Source: Onchocerca volvulus (taxonomy: Eukaryota; Nematoda; Chromadorea; Rhabditida; Onchocercidae). From it: a DNA stretch of 64,000 nucleotides. Under the pieces are notes generated by a model. It searched no databases and had not been told where the DNA came from. It saw only the letters and a program-made list of their open reading frames with translations. Each line of letters starts with the position of its first letter. Within the stretch, counting starts at the first letter, position 1. The translations under genes were made by a program, and so were the position numbers. Location: NCBI GenBank assembly GCA_000499405.2, contig HG738139.1, positions 12,822,898-12,886,897 of the forward strand, written 5' to 3'. Positions 13,331 to 26,396 of the stretch are shown here, piece by piece.

Positions 13331-14772
13331 TCAGCTATTAAATCTGTTTTTTTTTTATTTAATCCATCAATCGTTCAATTCGTGAATTATGTGACCCTAA
13401 TTCAAGTATCATCCTTATACGCATATTTGATAAATTCTAGAAATATGTCACATCGATTTTCATTACTATCCCTTACTAATATATCAGCATAAAGTATCTA
13501 CATGTCGGGAAATCGAAAACAAATTCTAATATAAATATATTCAATAATCAATTATTATATTAATCATGACTCATCACTTATTAATTTCATCTCATCCCAT
13601 CACTAAGTACATTTCTAACCTTTACCTTTTGTCGTCCATTCATTCCTGCTTTAGCTTTAATAGCTAAATCTAAAAATATCTACTAGTTAATTAATTAATT
13701 AATTTTATAAGATATTGTTACTCATGCTTATGTTATTGTTCCTTCATACTAATGACGTCCATCCATCCACCTAATCTTTTTCCCCAAAATGAGTTTTTTT
13801 TTTACATTAACAGAGGTCATTGTTTCATTTGGATCCAACAATAAGCAGACCAAATTTCCTCCACGTTCGTTTCCTACAAATTTCGGCTCGCAAATTTTTA
13901 GTCGCGCTGTAATATCGACGCAATTCTTTCTGTTTTTGGATTATTTTGTTGTTAATACTCGATAAAGATTATTTATTTATCGACTTTTCTGCATTTTTCG
14001 ATTAATTATACAAGTTGAACACAACGAAAATGTTATTCGCCAACATATTTCTTGAGAAGTTTCCGGAAATTCCAAACACTAAGTTAACATCTCCATGAAA
14101 TACTGTATCAGCAAACATTCACTTCTGTATTCTTGACCATAAATGATGAATAGTTTCCACATATGAAGTTTTTTGAATCCACACACATGAAGCTTGTAAT
14201 TCATTAGCTACGTCCGATATAATATCTGAAAACATTTTTTTTCTCGCACAACTGCTTTGTTCTGGAAATGAAACGTAAATTTAAAATTATGAAATTATAA
14301 TTATCAAGCTTGTATATATCCTCTAATTTACTGCCCAAATTTTATTAAAGTTTCCCAAGTTTATTTTCCAAACTGACATTTTCGCCTTTAATTAAATTTT
14401 CTCGTATGTAAGATTTTCAAAAGTTATTGGAGATGAAAAAATTTTCAAAAATTCATTTCTGCTTTGTATTAATTGCTTCTGATTTAGAACGACCGGGAAA
14501 ATATAAGTGCTTCTGTGATTTTTTCACTTTCCTTTCAGTACTTTAACAAGTCAAAATTAGAATATTTGTGAAGAACAAGAATAAAAAAAAACTTTTTTTT
14601 AAATGGAACTTTAAAAATCTCTATTTTTAAATCAGTATTGTGCATTTTAAAGCATTTTTTTGATTGAGCTAAGCAAGTTGTAAGCTTAAGCAAATTCTTA
14701 ATTAAACTTATTCAAATAAAAGGACAGGAAAATGTACCCTTCCCACTGGCGATTTTCATGAATTGAATCAAT

Positions 14773-15049
14773 CGATTCTGGATATCAGAAGGATGTATAA
14801 TTCATGCAGCTAAACGAAATTATAGTCACAACCATCTGGCACATAATATTTGCCTGTAATATCTAATATAACAATGGACGTTAATTTTTCTAAAACTAAT
14901 TTGATATTTTATAAAAAGTTTAGTTTTAAGAATATATTTAGAAGATGCAAATGCTTCAAATTTACTTGAATAATTTCAAATGTTTCGTTAATTAATAATT
15001 GGTACGAACAGTTTGCATGAATCATACATCCTTCTGATATCCAGAATCG
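14773..15049. repeat. Inverted repeat, 25-bp perfect arms (foldback/MITE-like)
   Basis: The left arm 14773-14797 and the right arm 15025-15049 are perfect reverse complements (core GGATATCAGAAGGATGTA). The match extends inward with mismatches for about 12 bp (shared TGCATGAAT). The interior is about 230 bp of A+T-rich sequence without coding potential. It resembles a small non-autonomous DNA transposon or foldback element; no clear target duplication was found. Confidence 0.75.
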
Positions 15050-18000
15050 ACCAGAAAATACCGCTGGAATGCAAGATGCTTTTTACATTAATTGTCTGTT
15101 TGATTTTTGAACTCTACAAGCAAGAGTAAACTTTAAGACTTTTTTTCATTGAAAATGCCATATTTCAATTACCAACAATGTATCAAATTCATATTTGACT
15201 GTGAGTTAATTTTTGCTTTGAACAAGCATCTAAAGTAATTCGAAAATGCTATATCGAGTTCGAAAATAAAACATAGAGTTAAATTATTTCTAGCAAATTT
15301 GGCTTTTTTATAAAATCCGGGAAAACCGCATCAAATGAAATAAAAAGACAGCTTTTTGAAGACTCTTTGATAGCATTCATCTGATGTTTTATGTATTTGT
15401 AATACAAGTATTTGATTATTTCTCAATCAACTGATTTCGTAATACTAAAATCTTCATCAGATAACGATTTAATCGCTTGATCTAAAACTGCAGCAAAGAT
15501 ATTTGAAACGATGCACTGTGGAAGATTTGTATGTCAGTGGAATTGTCAAATTTTAAAGCTCATTATCGGTCTTAGATGTATAGATAACTTGACTTATTTT
15601 GAATGGAATGTTACAGATTAGTAATCAAATTTTCGTAAAAAAATTGTAAATTTCCAACTTTTAGATTCTAATATCATATCAGATAAGCATTAAAGTAACA
15701 AAAGATGGGAAAAATAGAAAAATAATACCCGAAAATTATTGTGGATGCTTTTAAGAAAACACAATCATAAGTATGGCAAGTATGAACAAGTAACAATTCT
15801 ATTTATAAAGTATAAATTTTCCTTTATTTATTGATTTTTTCTTTCTTTATATATTTACACTAATTTTCCTTTATTTATGTGATGAATCAAAAATAATTCC
15901 AAAAACATTGTTGCTAGTTCCATCCATTGAATCATAATAATTGGATACTCGCAAGAAAAGGTAAATTATTTGATTGTTTTTTTTTTTTCCTTAAAATTCA
16001 TTGAAAATGTTTCCTTTTTTAAAAAATTCATTTAGTAAAAGATAAGAAAAAAAAAAGCTTGTAAAAAAACTTCTTGCTGATATGACATAAAGATTAATAG
16101 AACAATCTGATCAGAGAATAGAAATATATTTCTATCATTTTTGAAAAAAATTTGCAATGTCTGAACATTTTGTTTATCTAATTGCGGATAAGAATTATTA
16201 GCAGTTGCTAAGATAGCATAAATGTTTTGAAAGAATATACTTGGAATTATTTTTGATCTAATTTTTAAATGTCAGTAATTTTTAACGGCTGTTGCAAGAC
16301 AATTTGCAATTAATAACAGAAATTTAATAAGTAAATAGCCAATCAATCATATTTTGACCGCTTAGTTGGAGCAAAGTATGCTTCAGTGAAAAGCCAACTC
16401 GCGATTCTTTACTCTTATATTGTATACAAGCTAACAATGAAATGAAAAAATTTATTACTTAATTATCATTCTTATCATCTGATCCCCATTTTTTGAAACA
16501 GATTACGACATTAGAAAAGACAATGAAGGTTATACATTTAACTCAGTTGATACAATAATTGGTATTATTGACATAGCTTATTAGCACTATATTTATTTAA
16601 TTAAATAATATAATTGTTAAATGATATAATAACTGCTCAGGAGAACCAGAGTAAAATGTTCGGCAAGCAAAAAGAATTAGTATAATTTAACTGATAAGAT
16701 CTGTTAAATTATATTACAGTATTGAATGTAAATATCAAGAGAAGTATACTGTCGGTTTCTTTTCGTAAACCATCACTGTTTCGAAGTAATGAGGAGAAGA
16801 GATAAGAAATTCGTTTTTCCTTACAAGAAAAAGTTTTTTTCATGACAAAAAAAAAAAAAAAGAAAAATTATGAATATCCAATTCTATATGAAAGCAATAT
16901 TTTATTAATTTACTGTCACTTGTGTGATATATGATGACAATACAATGATTGCAAAATAATATGACAATAGCATACTGATTCACGGATAATTTCCACCGAC
17001 AATGACAATGCTTGCAGTATGAAATGCGATATGGAATTCTGCAAAACAAAGAAAAATTATTATAAATAACCAATCAGTCTAATGAAAGGAACAACTGTAT
17101 GTTAAAAAAGAGAACCATTTCTATAAATTTCGATGAAACATACGATTTATGATCCTACAAAATCATAAAATACTACTTCCTTGCCATTATAGTTTTAACT
17201 TTCCTTTCCTCTAAAATTTTTTATTCTTTATACTGGAAAAACATAACTTTATGCAAATACGATTAATAATTGCAATTGTCTGTGCAATATCAATTCATGC
17301 TGCTGAATAATTCGGAGATGCAAAAATTGGTTGCAATAAAATTTCGATTTAATAATATTCTCGTAGTTCCTAATAATTGAAACAAAACTTCTTGCTGCAA
17401 GTTTAATATCATTCTTTTGATGTTATAGCAATTCACGTACTGATTATTTATCAATAGTCTGGCTGAATGTGCTGATATCATAATTTCCAATTACAATAAA
17501 ATGAAACATGAATTGATAATTATTGATATCAATCTGTAATACCAACGTGCTGAATTAGTACCACGCTCCATCTCACTCTAATAATTGTAATTTAGTTTGA
17601 TTAATACATGCACGAAAAAATTTGAATTATTTATATTGGGCTGCATTTTTGCTTTTATGACTTCTGCTACTATGACTTTTAACACAAATATAATTTATTA
17701 GAATTAATCAACATATCACTTTCATTTCTAAAAATCCGAAAAAAATAGGAGTTCATTGTACATATAAAATTCCAAAATGAGAATTATATCCAAAATTTCT
17801 CTATTTCATGATTCAGTGTCAGCAGTAATGTCATATGCTTGTCCACTGCTAATCACAATTAAATTTTTCGAGTGCTATTGTTTCTGATTTTTTTTAAAGC
17901 AAATTGTGAAATGACAATCTATTCCATCATTGAAACTACCAACAATTGATGTGATCTTTTGGTTTTAAAAAAGAAAAAGATTGCTCAATAAAGATGTAAG

Positions 18001-18488
18001 AAAGAAAAATTATATTTCCAAAAATGCTTCCAAGTATAAAATTCAAAATGATTAATGGCGCTGATACAATATATCACACAAAACTTATTTTTTACACAAG
18101 ATTCTATGATCTGAAAATAATTATTACATAGCAAAAGAGATAGAAATTTAGTGTGAAGTACAATTTTGTCAATAATCTAAATACGACTTTTTCAATAGTA
18201 TTGATCCAGCTAGATTACGACTATTAAAACTATCTTTGGAAAAATTTAATTTCATGAAAAAGCTCTACAGTATTAATAGAGAAGTATTTAACTGAATGAG
18301 GAAAACAAAACACTGTTTAGTTGAAAGTGATGCCAATGTATTTCGAAAATTCCAGTAATTCTCGATACGTTGCATCAGAGTAATTTCCTTTGCTCTTCAA
18401 ATGAAGAAAACGCCATAATGACTTGAAGAATATTAAATTCGAATATTGTACGAAATCAACATAGCTCTGTTAATATATCAGAAATTGG

Positions 18489-20462
18489 TTAAAATTTTTG
18501 CGAACATGCTGGAAATACCGTATTAAACATGATTTTTGTCATTTTAAGTTTGTTTAGTAAATTTAGTATTGCACGTTTTACATTCTGACGAAATTGTTTG
18601 ACAAAAATTAAAGTGACTGTAGGCAAAATGGAACCATTGAAAATTACATAGCAATTGATGAAAATATTGACAGGAATTGCGGCTTCTTTGCCAATAAATT
18701 TGAGGGCAAGTTTCAAAAGAAAGTTGTAGCAGAGAATTTGAATTTCTATTGCACCACAAATTATTGCTGCTTGAATTAACATCAGTCGTTCATATTTTGC
18801 TACATTCATCGTTTCATTTCCTGCAAAAATTCTTGAAGCGATCAAATTTAATTATTTTATTTAAGAAGTTGATAAAATAAAGAAAAGAAAAATAAAAAAA
18901 TAAAAAAATTTGCGAAGAACAAAGTTTCTGGAAAATTTTAAAAGAATTTTATAAAACGAGCATTATTTTCTTTAGTTACGGAAACAAAAAATAATGCTAT
19001 CTTACCGCTAGTTCTGTTTAACTCTATAACACTTATTCGTTTGTGACGCATTTTGAGAAATATTGGAATATATACTACGAACATTGCTATGGGAAACGAC
19101 AGAAAGAAAAAATAGCGAACTCTGCAAAGAAATTAACGAATAACAACGGGTGAAAATGTCAGCTGAGGATGATAATTGCTTCGATGAAAGAAAAATTGAA
19201 GAATTTCGAAAATTAATTTTACTTTGCAAAATGTCGCAATGTTGATGTTCTATAAAAGTTTAAAAGTAAAAATAATGAACTTCATAAAAATTGCTCCACT
19301 TTCTCGAGTACTTTTAGTGCAATTCAAGGACCATTGGATATTCGAAACATTGAAAGTTTTAAAGCAATAATGAAATTCCGTGAATGACATCACTGAAAAG
19401 AGTAATAGAAATTTAAAGAGATTTATTATAAGCATTGAGATTAGAATTTAGTGGCACGATTGCATGTTGGATAAGAACCGAGCACGTTTTCTATATTTAC
19501 TGATATAGAAAAACCAAGTGATTAATTACAGAAAAAATAAGTGATTAAGTTTTGGTAATTTCAAGCAAGTTGCGATTGAACAAGCCAGAGTTATATTGCG
19601 ACTCATATGGGAGAATTTTACTAAAATCTCTTAGATATAGATAGCCCATACAATTATTGTTTCTGCAGCATTAAATTTTCAGAAAGTCTGTTGCAGATTC
19701 ATTTGAAATTAATGATTACTTAAAAATTGCATAAGGAGTATTGCAGGATCATACCGAGAGCGGACAACCACATGCAAACGATGAGAAAATAGAACTTTGA
19801 TGATTCGAAAAAAGCATTGAATTTCGGCAAATTCATGGTCACAAGGCGATTTACTGCCAAAAAAAATGTGAAATGCAACATAGAGAAAAAATAAAACGTA
19901 TTCATAACAATTAATATGCTGTGAATCGGTGTTGTTTCATGTGCTAAAGCATAAATAAATTAGTTAATTAATACATTTCATCAAAATGTGCTTATCACAT
20001 AGCAATGGAAAAAAAAAATCATATTTAACTTTATTCAGCAACAGAGAACAGATCATTATTTGCGATTTTAAATTATGTGTAATTTTCTCATGATGGTAAC
20101 AAGTAAATGAAATGTGCGAAATAGAATGAAAGCAATTTACCTTTAGTATTTTTAGTCGCTATTATTCCAAATAAAACAATGGTCACTTGTGGGATGAAAT
20201 TCAAGAAAGTGCAAATGATAAGTTGGGATGAGATACAGATGAATGCACGACTGTAAGGAATGTCCCGAGTGCAGAATACAATTATCAACAATATGTTGCT
20301 GACAATACCGTATAACAGGAGTAGAGAAAATAGTATAATCGCAACATATCGTTTTACGGTATTGTACTCGACTCTTATGTCGAACACATTTGCCGTATTT
20401 CCTTCATGGCAATATAATGATACTATTAGAAATAATACAATAATATAGTTCGAACGAGCCAT
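18489..20462 (-). CDS. Nematode serpentine (7TM) chemoreceptor-like GPCR, copy A
   Basis: Five exons agree in phase: 20462-20141, 19943-19755, 19392-19281, 19121-19006, 18820-18489 (TAA), 356 residues. It starts MARSNYIIVLFLIVS, a probable signal peptide, followed by helices TM1 (LFSLLLLYGIVSNILL) and TM2 in exon 1, TM3-TM4 in exon 2 (LAVNRLVTMN at the end of TM3, then MWLSALG), an extracellular loop in exon 3, TM5 (LSFPIAMFVVYIPIF) in exon 4, and TM6-TM7 plus a basic tail in exon 5 (ERLMLIQAAIICGA). This layout is that of nematode serpentine receptors of the srx/srt/srv kind; the exact class cannot be fixed by eye. It would sit in the plasma membrane of a sensory neuron and couple to a G protein. 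Exon lengths 2-4 (189, 112, 116 nt) are identical to those of the receptor at 34860-36802, which confirms the model. Confidence 0.85.
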
Positions 20463-20789
20463 TGCTCACCATTAATCTTTTACTGGAAATGTTTATTTCA
20501 CTTCAATTTATTTATTGCTCAGAGCAAACCCAATTGGTAAGAGTTTCGATGCCTGAAATGAAAATGTTGCAAATTGCTTTTTACTCCAATTGCAAATTTT
20601 TTCCGCTGCTATCTTTTTCATTGAACTACAGACGAATGAAATGTGCTCAGACTTTCAATAGATATCAGGTTAGTATTCATGAAGTATTAACACGAGCAAA
20701 ACACGAAATCAAAAATCGAAACGAAATTAAAAATCATTTATGCGCATTCGTCCAATTTTAAAGAAATCGTTAATCTATGTCTTTATCGC
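20463..20789. other. Upstream region of receptor A
   Basis: The region between the receptor start codon (minus strand) and the BEL/Pao relic. It should hold the receptor promoter. An open frame at 20462-20761 plus has no recognisable features. Confidence 0.4.
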
Positions 20790-21786
20790 GGATCAATAAC
20801 TTTTCCTGACTTAATCGAAGTGTTGCTTCGTTCTCGAACAATGAAAACTGTGATAGCAGCCGATATAGAAAAAACATTTTTTCAAATAGAACTAAATCTA
20901 ATAGAAAGAAATCGTACTCGATTTCTTTGGTTAAAAGATATTTGAGATCGAATGAATGAAGAAAATTTAAGCTGTTATTGCTCTAGAAGAATTTCTTTTG
21001 GAATTATATCATCTCCTTTTTTACTATCAACTACATTTAATAATCATTATGAAAAATAAATCAATCTTAGGTGAAGCAGTCATGAATATTGGAGAATTTT
21101 TTTCTAATGATAAAAACTTTAACGGGAAATAACCTGATCAAGATTGAGCTGAGATAAATTTAAAAAAAAATTCTGGGTATCACTTGAAATCACGATAAGA
21201 AAATCATGCAGTTAAATCTAAGAGTATGAACTGGGAAGGAATTTCCATGTTCATATTCTTGCAGTTAATACAAGGCGGACAATGCTACAATTTGTAGACC
21301 CATGGGATTCTTTATTCTATGAAATGATGCAATTCGAAATATTTTTTCACAGTTCACAGAAAAAGAATGTCCTTTTGGAGCAAATTATAAGTGAAAAAGG
21401 CGAAGAAATCTGAAACACTCTTGTAAATGAATGATAAATGAATACTCTTAATTTTTGCTTAATTCCGTATTGCACCTATTAAAGGTATAACGATACCTCG
21501 ATTAAAACTCCAGCAATATTCATAGGGAGCAATAAGAGCCTAGTTCGTAATAAAACGACGGATCACGAAAACGTACTGATAAACTTATGGATTCCAAATG
21601 TGCATTATATCGGATATAAAGTCACTCCCAATTATTATCAATATTCGTATAAAACTGAATCGACGAAGTAAGACGAATTTTTATTCGATTATATTTCAAA
21701 TGAACTTAATCAGTCGATATGACAGCGAGAGGATTTTCAAGTATTTTAAAAGGATTTCTAAAAACTATTTCTATAGTGGAACAGGC
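20790..21786 (+). pseudogene. Decayed BEL/Pao retrotransposon pol (RT to RNase H)
   Basis: Conceptual translation, with stops and frame changes, shows BEL/Pao pol landmarks in order. At 20795-20950 is an RT segment ([21 protein letters not shown]); at 20970-21050 the RT palm-like FGIISSPFLLSTT; at 21465-21590 the RNase H-side RIAPIKGITIPRLKLQ; at about 21580-21610 a DSKCAL; at 21690-21745 a YISNELNQ...DMTARGF segment. These match the order expected for this superfamily. The DNA between 21060 and 21460 is degraded. The copy cannot be active because it lacks open frames, gag and a 5' LTR. It lies against the left arm of the palindrome. Confidence 0.8.
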
Positions 21787-22213
21787 TGTCGTTGAAATCG
21801 CGGGAATGAAAAAAGAAAATCAGTGATCCCTTTGTTTTAAATTTTACATTGCATATTTGATATAGTTGACTGTAAAATCATTTTTTGTCTATCAAGTTAA
21901 TGAGCTTTAAAAAAGCTCTCTTTCATCATCAGCTAACCACAGGCGCAGTCTCATGCGCACCAAAGACGCATGCTTCCGAGAGAACAAAGGATCTTTCTTC
22001 TCTACAAAATGATACCACGATCCTCCACCCACGAAGAAGATGAGGGTGAGCAGTACAAAAATCATTTCAACGAATAAGCTGCCATGAGCTCGATCGGGTG
22101 GACCAGCTTGTGGTATACTAATTCTTCTTCTTTCCATAACCTATATCCCCCCCTTTTTTGCATTATAATCTCTTCATGATATTATCGAAAAAGATGTAAT
22201 TGTTGTAATACAG
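21787..22213 (+). mobile_element. 3' LTR of the BEL/Pao relic (3'-truncated)
   Basis: It begins TGTCGTTGAAATC immediately after pol. About 400 bp align to the LTR at 58403-59018 (shared blocks include AAAATCAGTGAT, CAAAGACGCATGCT and GCCATGAGCTCG). Similarity fades near 22213 before the poly(A) signal seen in the other copies, so the 3' end is missing. A 76-codon open frame on the opposite strand (21907-22137), with a hydrophobic stretch, is interrupted in the 58.5-kb copy and is probably fortuitous. Confidence 0.75.
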
Positions 22214-22449
22214 GTTATAGTGTTGAAAGGAAAGAAAAATAATTGGCACAGTGGAAATTTAAATTCGTTAGATTCCGAAAATGAAAAGGAAGAAGAATGA
22301 AAAACTAAAAAGAGTGGTAAATCAGTTATGTAATAAAATTATTTGCAAAGAAATGATATAATAGCAAAAAGAGTTGAAAGGAAAACTGTTAATCGCTCCG
22401 TGTAAATCTAAGAATATCGATTTACGTTTTTCAATAAAATATTCGTTGA

Positions 22450-24290
22450 TTCATTCATATATTTTTTTGAATTCAAAAGAGGAATAATTAGATTTGAAAT
22501 CAAATGAATATGAAGTTGGAAATATTGGCTCAAAAACAAAAAACAATTAATTCAGTGCTTAATTAGCAAAGATGAAACTTCTCTGGGAAAAAGTAAGTCA
22601 ACAATGAATTTTGTAAAGCTATCAAAATAATATAGAAAAATTAATGGAATTTGCTACACATTGGAAATTTTTATTTTTTTTAATGAATTATAGGAATTGC
22701 CATTAAATTGGAATTTGATTTAATTCAACTGGTTTTTTTTTCATCATGTCTTAAATCTTCAAAGAAAAAAGAAATTATAGTCAAAAAAGTTTTAGCTGTT
22801 CTCATCATTTCCAATAGAAAAAAATGAGCAGAAAATATTAAATAAACTAAAATTAAATGAGTTTTCTCTTGCTGAAGTTTTTAATCTCTTTCACTCGGAA
22901 ATGTCGCAGTAATCGAAATATTTTATAATACAAATATATTGAGATAATTAAGGTACTCTCGTATTAAGTAAATATGTCAGTAGAAACGAAAAATTTCGTA
23001 ATATAAAATTATTTCGATTCATATTTTTAAATAATCAAAGTATTTGTACTGCAACATATTTCTCAAATGACCATCACTCAAAATGAATGTAAATAAATGC
23101 TGCGATGTCTATTTTAATAATCGATTTATCTAATTCTCATTCTAATTTCTTATCATCAAGCTTATCTTTAATAATAAAACATCGTAAACAGAATTTTTTC
23201 AATTCCGCTTCGTTTCAATTTAACTTTTATCCCTCATCGAACAAACTTCAACAATTATTCCTATTATCAACGATCAAGAATAATAAATCGAGGCTCAACT
23301 TCCCAGTGATATTTAAGTAGTTAAAATAATTATTTTTTAATCTATGCCATCGATAACTTCTCCATCAAAAAATCAACCTTTCCAATAATTACTGTCTATG
23401 ACATCCATCAAATAAATAGTTTCACAATAATTTCATGGATTATTTTATTATTTTGTGTTTAGTTATTACATTTACATTCTTAGGAGGTTAATCTATAACA
23501 ATATTTTTATTTGGGATCTAAAAACAAAAAAGAAGGAAACATTTTATGAAGCTCTCTGAAAAGGATAAGATGGAATTGAATCAAAGATAAATCTCATCGA
23601 TGTACAATTTCATTATCGATTTTCACTGATATTCCAGTTATTATTAACATACCGTCTTACTAATTAGGTATTCGTCCATCATCTAAATTGATTCAGAAAA
23701 AATGAAAAAAAAAAAAAGACACGAACACATATTTACTACTGTGCAATTCATTTTCGACAAGTCTTAGAAAAACTAAGTCCATATTTCATTTCAAAAATGA
23801 ATTCAATTTCATCATCTACATTAATGCAATTGTAAATTGTTTCTTTGATCTATTGCCTTCAAGTGAAATAATTATTAATTTTACTAATCGAAGAGGATTT
23901 ACCGCATTACTGTGTACGTTACTATATAACACAAAACACCTGATGCAATGTGAATTTTATCACAGTTATTCGCTTTCTAAATTCTGTCTGAAAGATTGCT
24001 CTCATAAGAATGCTATTTGCCTCCGAATTAGGTATATATCATTTGATTTTATTCATCTTATTGCATTTAGCATGAAATTGAAATTTAACTCCAAATAATT
24101 GGATTACTTTAAAGTGTTTTGAATGCAAAGGATATTCATTTTGAAATAATTCCTCTTCAGTTCTGTTTTTTGCGGGTTGTGCGAAGTAAAGCATGGTGTT
24201 CGATGCATAATGTTTCTACAGTTTCATTTTAATGAAATTGACTTTTAAATTTTATTTGTTATTTAATCATTGATATTATTTAGTAGGGCA
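22450..24290. repeat. Left arm of a large imperfect palindrome
   Basis: About 1.84 kb that matches the reverse complement of 24600-27454 once the solo LTR at 25518-26396 is removed from the right arm. Matching landmarks, left to right arm: TTTTGAATTCAAAAGAG (22470) with 27425; CAAAGTATTTGTACTG (23036) with 26823; CTAATTCTCATT (23130) with 26735; AATAATTACTGTCT (23380) with 25470; AGACACGAACACATATTTACTACT (cut to its ends here) near 23717 with 25140; TTCTGTTTTTTGCGGG with 24690. Arms differ by scattered substitutions and short indels. No open frame or gene is recognisable in them. Confidence 0.85.
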
Positions 24291-25517
24291 GTCCTCATTG
24301 ATTATCAGAGGGCAATCTTTGCAATCCATTCATTCAGAATCAATTTCAGCTTGTGAATAGATACAAAAAGATATTCACAGATGAGATAAAATTCAACCCA
24401 TTTTTTTTCGTAATTAGCTTATTATTTTAAATTTATTTTGCTTTTTATCACCGTAATTGGTTGATTGTGTCTCAGAGGTTACGCAATAAATTAAAATGTC
24501 AAACAAAAAAAAATAAAAAAAGGAAACAAACAAACAAAAAAACACCCTACAAATTAGATCAGCTAATTAGTGAAGTTAGTTCATAGTTGGTACGGTGAGC
24601 TAATACATAAAATGTAAAAGCTCAATTTCATTAGAATGATATTGTAGAAACATTGTGTATCGAACAATATGCCACACTTCGCATTGCCCGCAAAGAACAG
24701 AATTGAAGGGAAACTATTTCAATATAAATATCCTTTGTATTCATAATACTTTAAAGAAATCTAATTAATTGAAGTTAAATTTCAATTTCATGCTAATTGC
24801 AATTAGATAAATAAGACCAAATGATATATATCTAATTTGGGGGCAAATAGCATTTTCAAGAAAGCAACCTCCCAGAAAGAAATTAACAAGCAAATAACTG
24901 TGATGAAAATCGCATTGCATTTGTTCTTTTGTGTTATGTAATAACGTAAACAGTAATGCAGTTAATCCTCTTCAATTAGTAAAATTAATAATTATTTCGC
25001 AATAGATCGAAGAAAAAATTTACAATAGCATTAATGTAAATGATACAATTGAATTCATTTTTGAAATGAAATAGTGGACTTAGTTTTCCTAAAACTTGTC
25101 GAAAATGAATTGAAAATAGAAATGAAAATGAATCGTACAGTAGTAAATATGTGTTCGTGTCCTTTTTTTTTTTCATTTTTTTGAATCAATTTAGATGATG
25201 GACGAAAACCTAATTAGTAATACGGCATAATAACTGGAATATCAGTGAAAATCGATAATGAAATTGCACATCGATGAGATTTCTTTGACTCAATTCCTTC
25301 TTATCGTTTTCATTTTCTTTTTTCCTTTTTTTTTTCTTCAGAGTCCTAAGGAAGAAAAATTGTTATAGATTATCCTTGTCAGCATGTAAATGTAATAGCT
25401 AAACACAGAATAATACAACAATCCATAAAATTGTCGTGAAAGTATTATTTGATAGCTGTCACAGACAGTAATTATTGGAGAAGTTTATTTTTTGATGGAG
25501 AAGATATCGATGGCATA

Positions 25518-26396
25518 TGTCGTCGATCTTCTTAACCGCGACGAGATCAAGGATATTATTTCTTATCGTATTGTTTTTGTTCGCGGTATCTCAAACTTGG
25601 GTAATTAAACCTTTATTACAAAAATTAGATAACACGACAAGGTAAGCAACAATTAAAAATCAATTATAGCAATAAAACAATTTAAATGACGATTTATCAA
25701 TACAAAAAAAAGGGTAACGAATAAAAGGAACCTTCTAATATTCCAGACGGAGCATCCAACCGCACTCCTCGAAGCCTTCATGTAAAATGATCCACAAAGA
25801 AGCGTCTACGTAACATAAGAAAGCTTTTCTTTGTTATCGCATGCGAAAGCGCTTTTGGATTTGATTTAAAACAGCATAAAACAAAAGTTAAAGTATTTAA
25901 CAAAGCCCCATAAAACAAAGTCATTTGATTTGAAAAAAAGAAAGAAGTTTCATAAAACCATCAAGGTTTACAAATTATTTCCTTTAAAACAAAGAAATCA
26001 CATTTCCCTGATTTCCTCGCTCATTTCAGCGGCACTCCTGAGGCGAACTATCCTTTTGACTTTGTTTTCCATCGGAGACCTCCAAAGTATAGAGATGTCC
26101 TACTGCTCTCACTAGCCTGCTTTCACTAGCTATTCTTACTACTGTTGATCGGCACGTATCATCCTTACCCCTATGAGTGCATGGATTCTTCCCATTTTCC
26201 AAATATTTCTAGGCAATCTGCTTTCAAAAACATCAGCTCATCTATCTCTGGTTCTGGTCGAATTCGGCTGCGAGTTCCTCGATGATTATGTTGAAACAAA
26301 GAAATAAATTTTATACAACCATCAAAGGTTACAAATTATTTCCTTTAAAACAAAGAAATCACATTTCTCTGATTCTCCTCGCTTATTTCAGCGACA
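25518..26396 (-). mobile_element. Solo LTR of the BEL/Pao family with internal duplication
   Basis: It starts TGTCGTCGATC and ends TTTCAGCGACA, with a perfect 5-bp flanking duplication GCATA (25513-25517 and 26397-26401). The undisturbed target is seen in the opposite palindrome arm near 23340. The element orientation is minus: the reverse complement carries AATAAAGG followed by TTTAATTACCC, as in the LTR at 58403-59018. Its length, 879 bp, exceeds the 553-bp copy at 39393 because an end segment is present twice (about 25945-26032 and 26300-26392), with unique sequence between. Confidence 0.85.
25945..26392. repeat. Direct repeat of the LTR end segment
   Basis: About 88 bp (shared ACAAATTATTTCCTTTAAAA, AAGAAATCACATTT and CTCGCT[CT]ATTTCAGCG) repeats at a distance of about 355 bp. 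The first copy ends ATTTCAGCGGCA, close to the terminal ATTTCAGCGACA, so the LTR may have been extended by an unequal exchange or a nested insertion. Confidence 0.75.

Larger units (their letters stand above)
10222..18488. other. Gene-poor intergenic DNA
   Basis: No exon chain, receptor or enzyme motif was found on either strand over about 8.2 kb. Open frames present (for example 10968-11195 plus, 16840-17073 minus and 17290-17490 minus) are short, hydrophobic and low-complexity. The stretch contains a diverged dispersed repeat (about 13060-14180) and an inverted repeat (14773-15049), listed separately. Confidence 0.6.

Noticed and set aside
21907..22137. 76-codon minus frame with a hydrophobic segment inside an LTR
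   Set aside because: It is antisense to the element and is interrupted by stops and a frame change in the related LTR at 58.5 kb.
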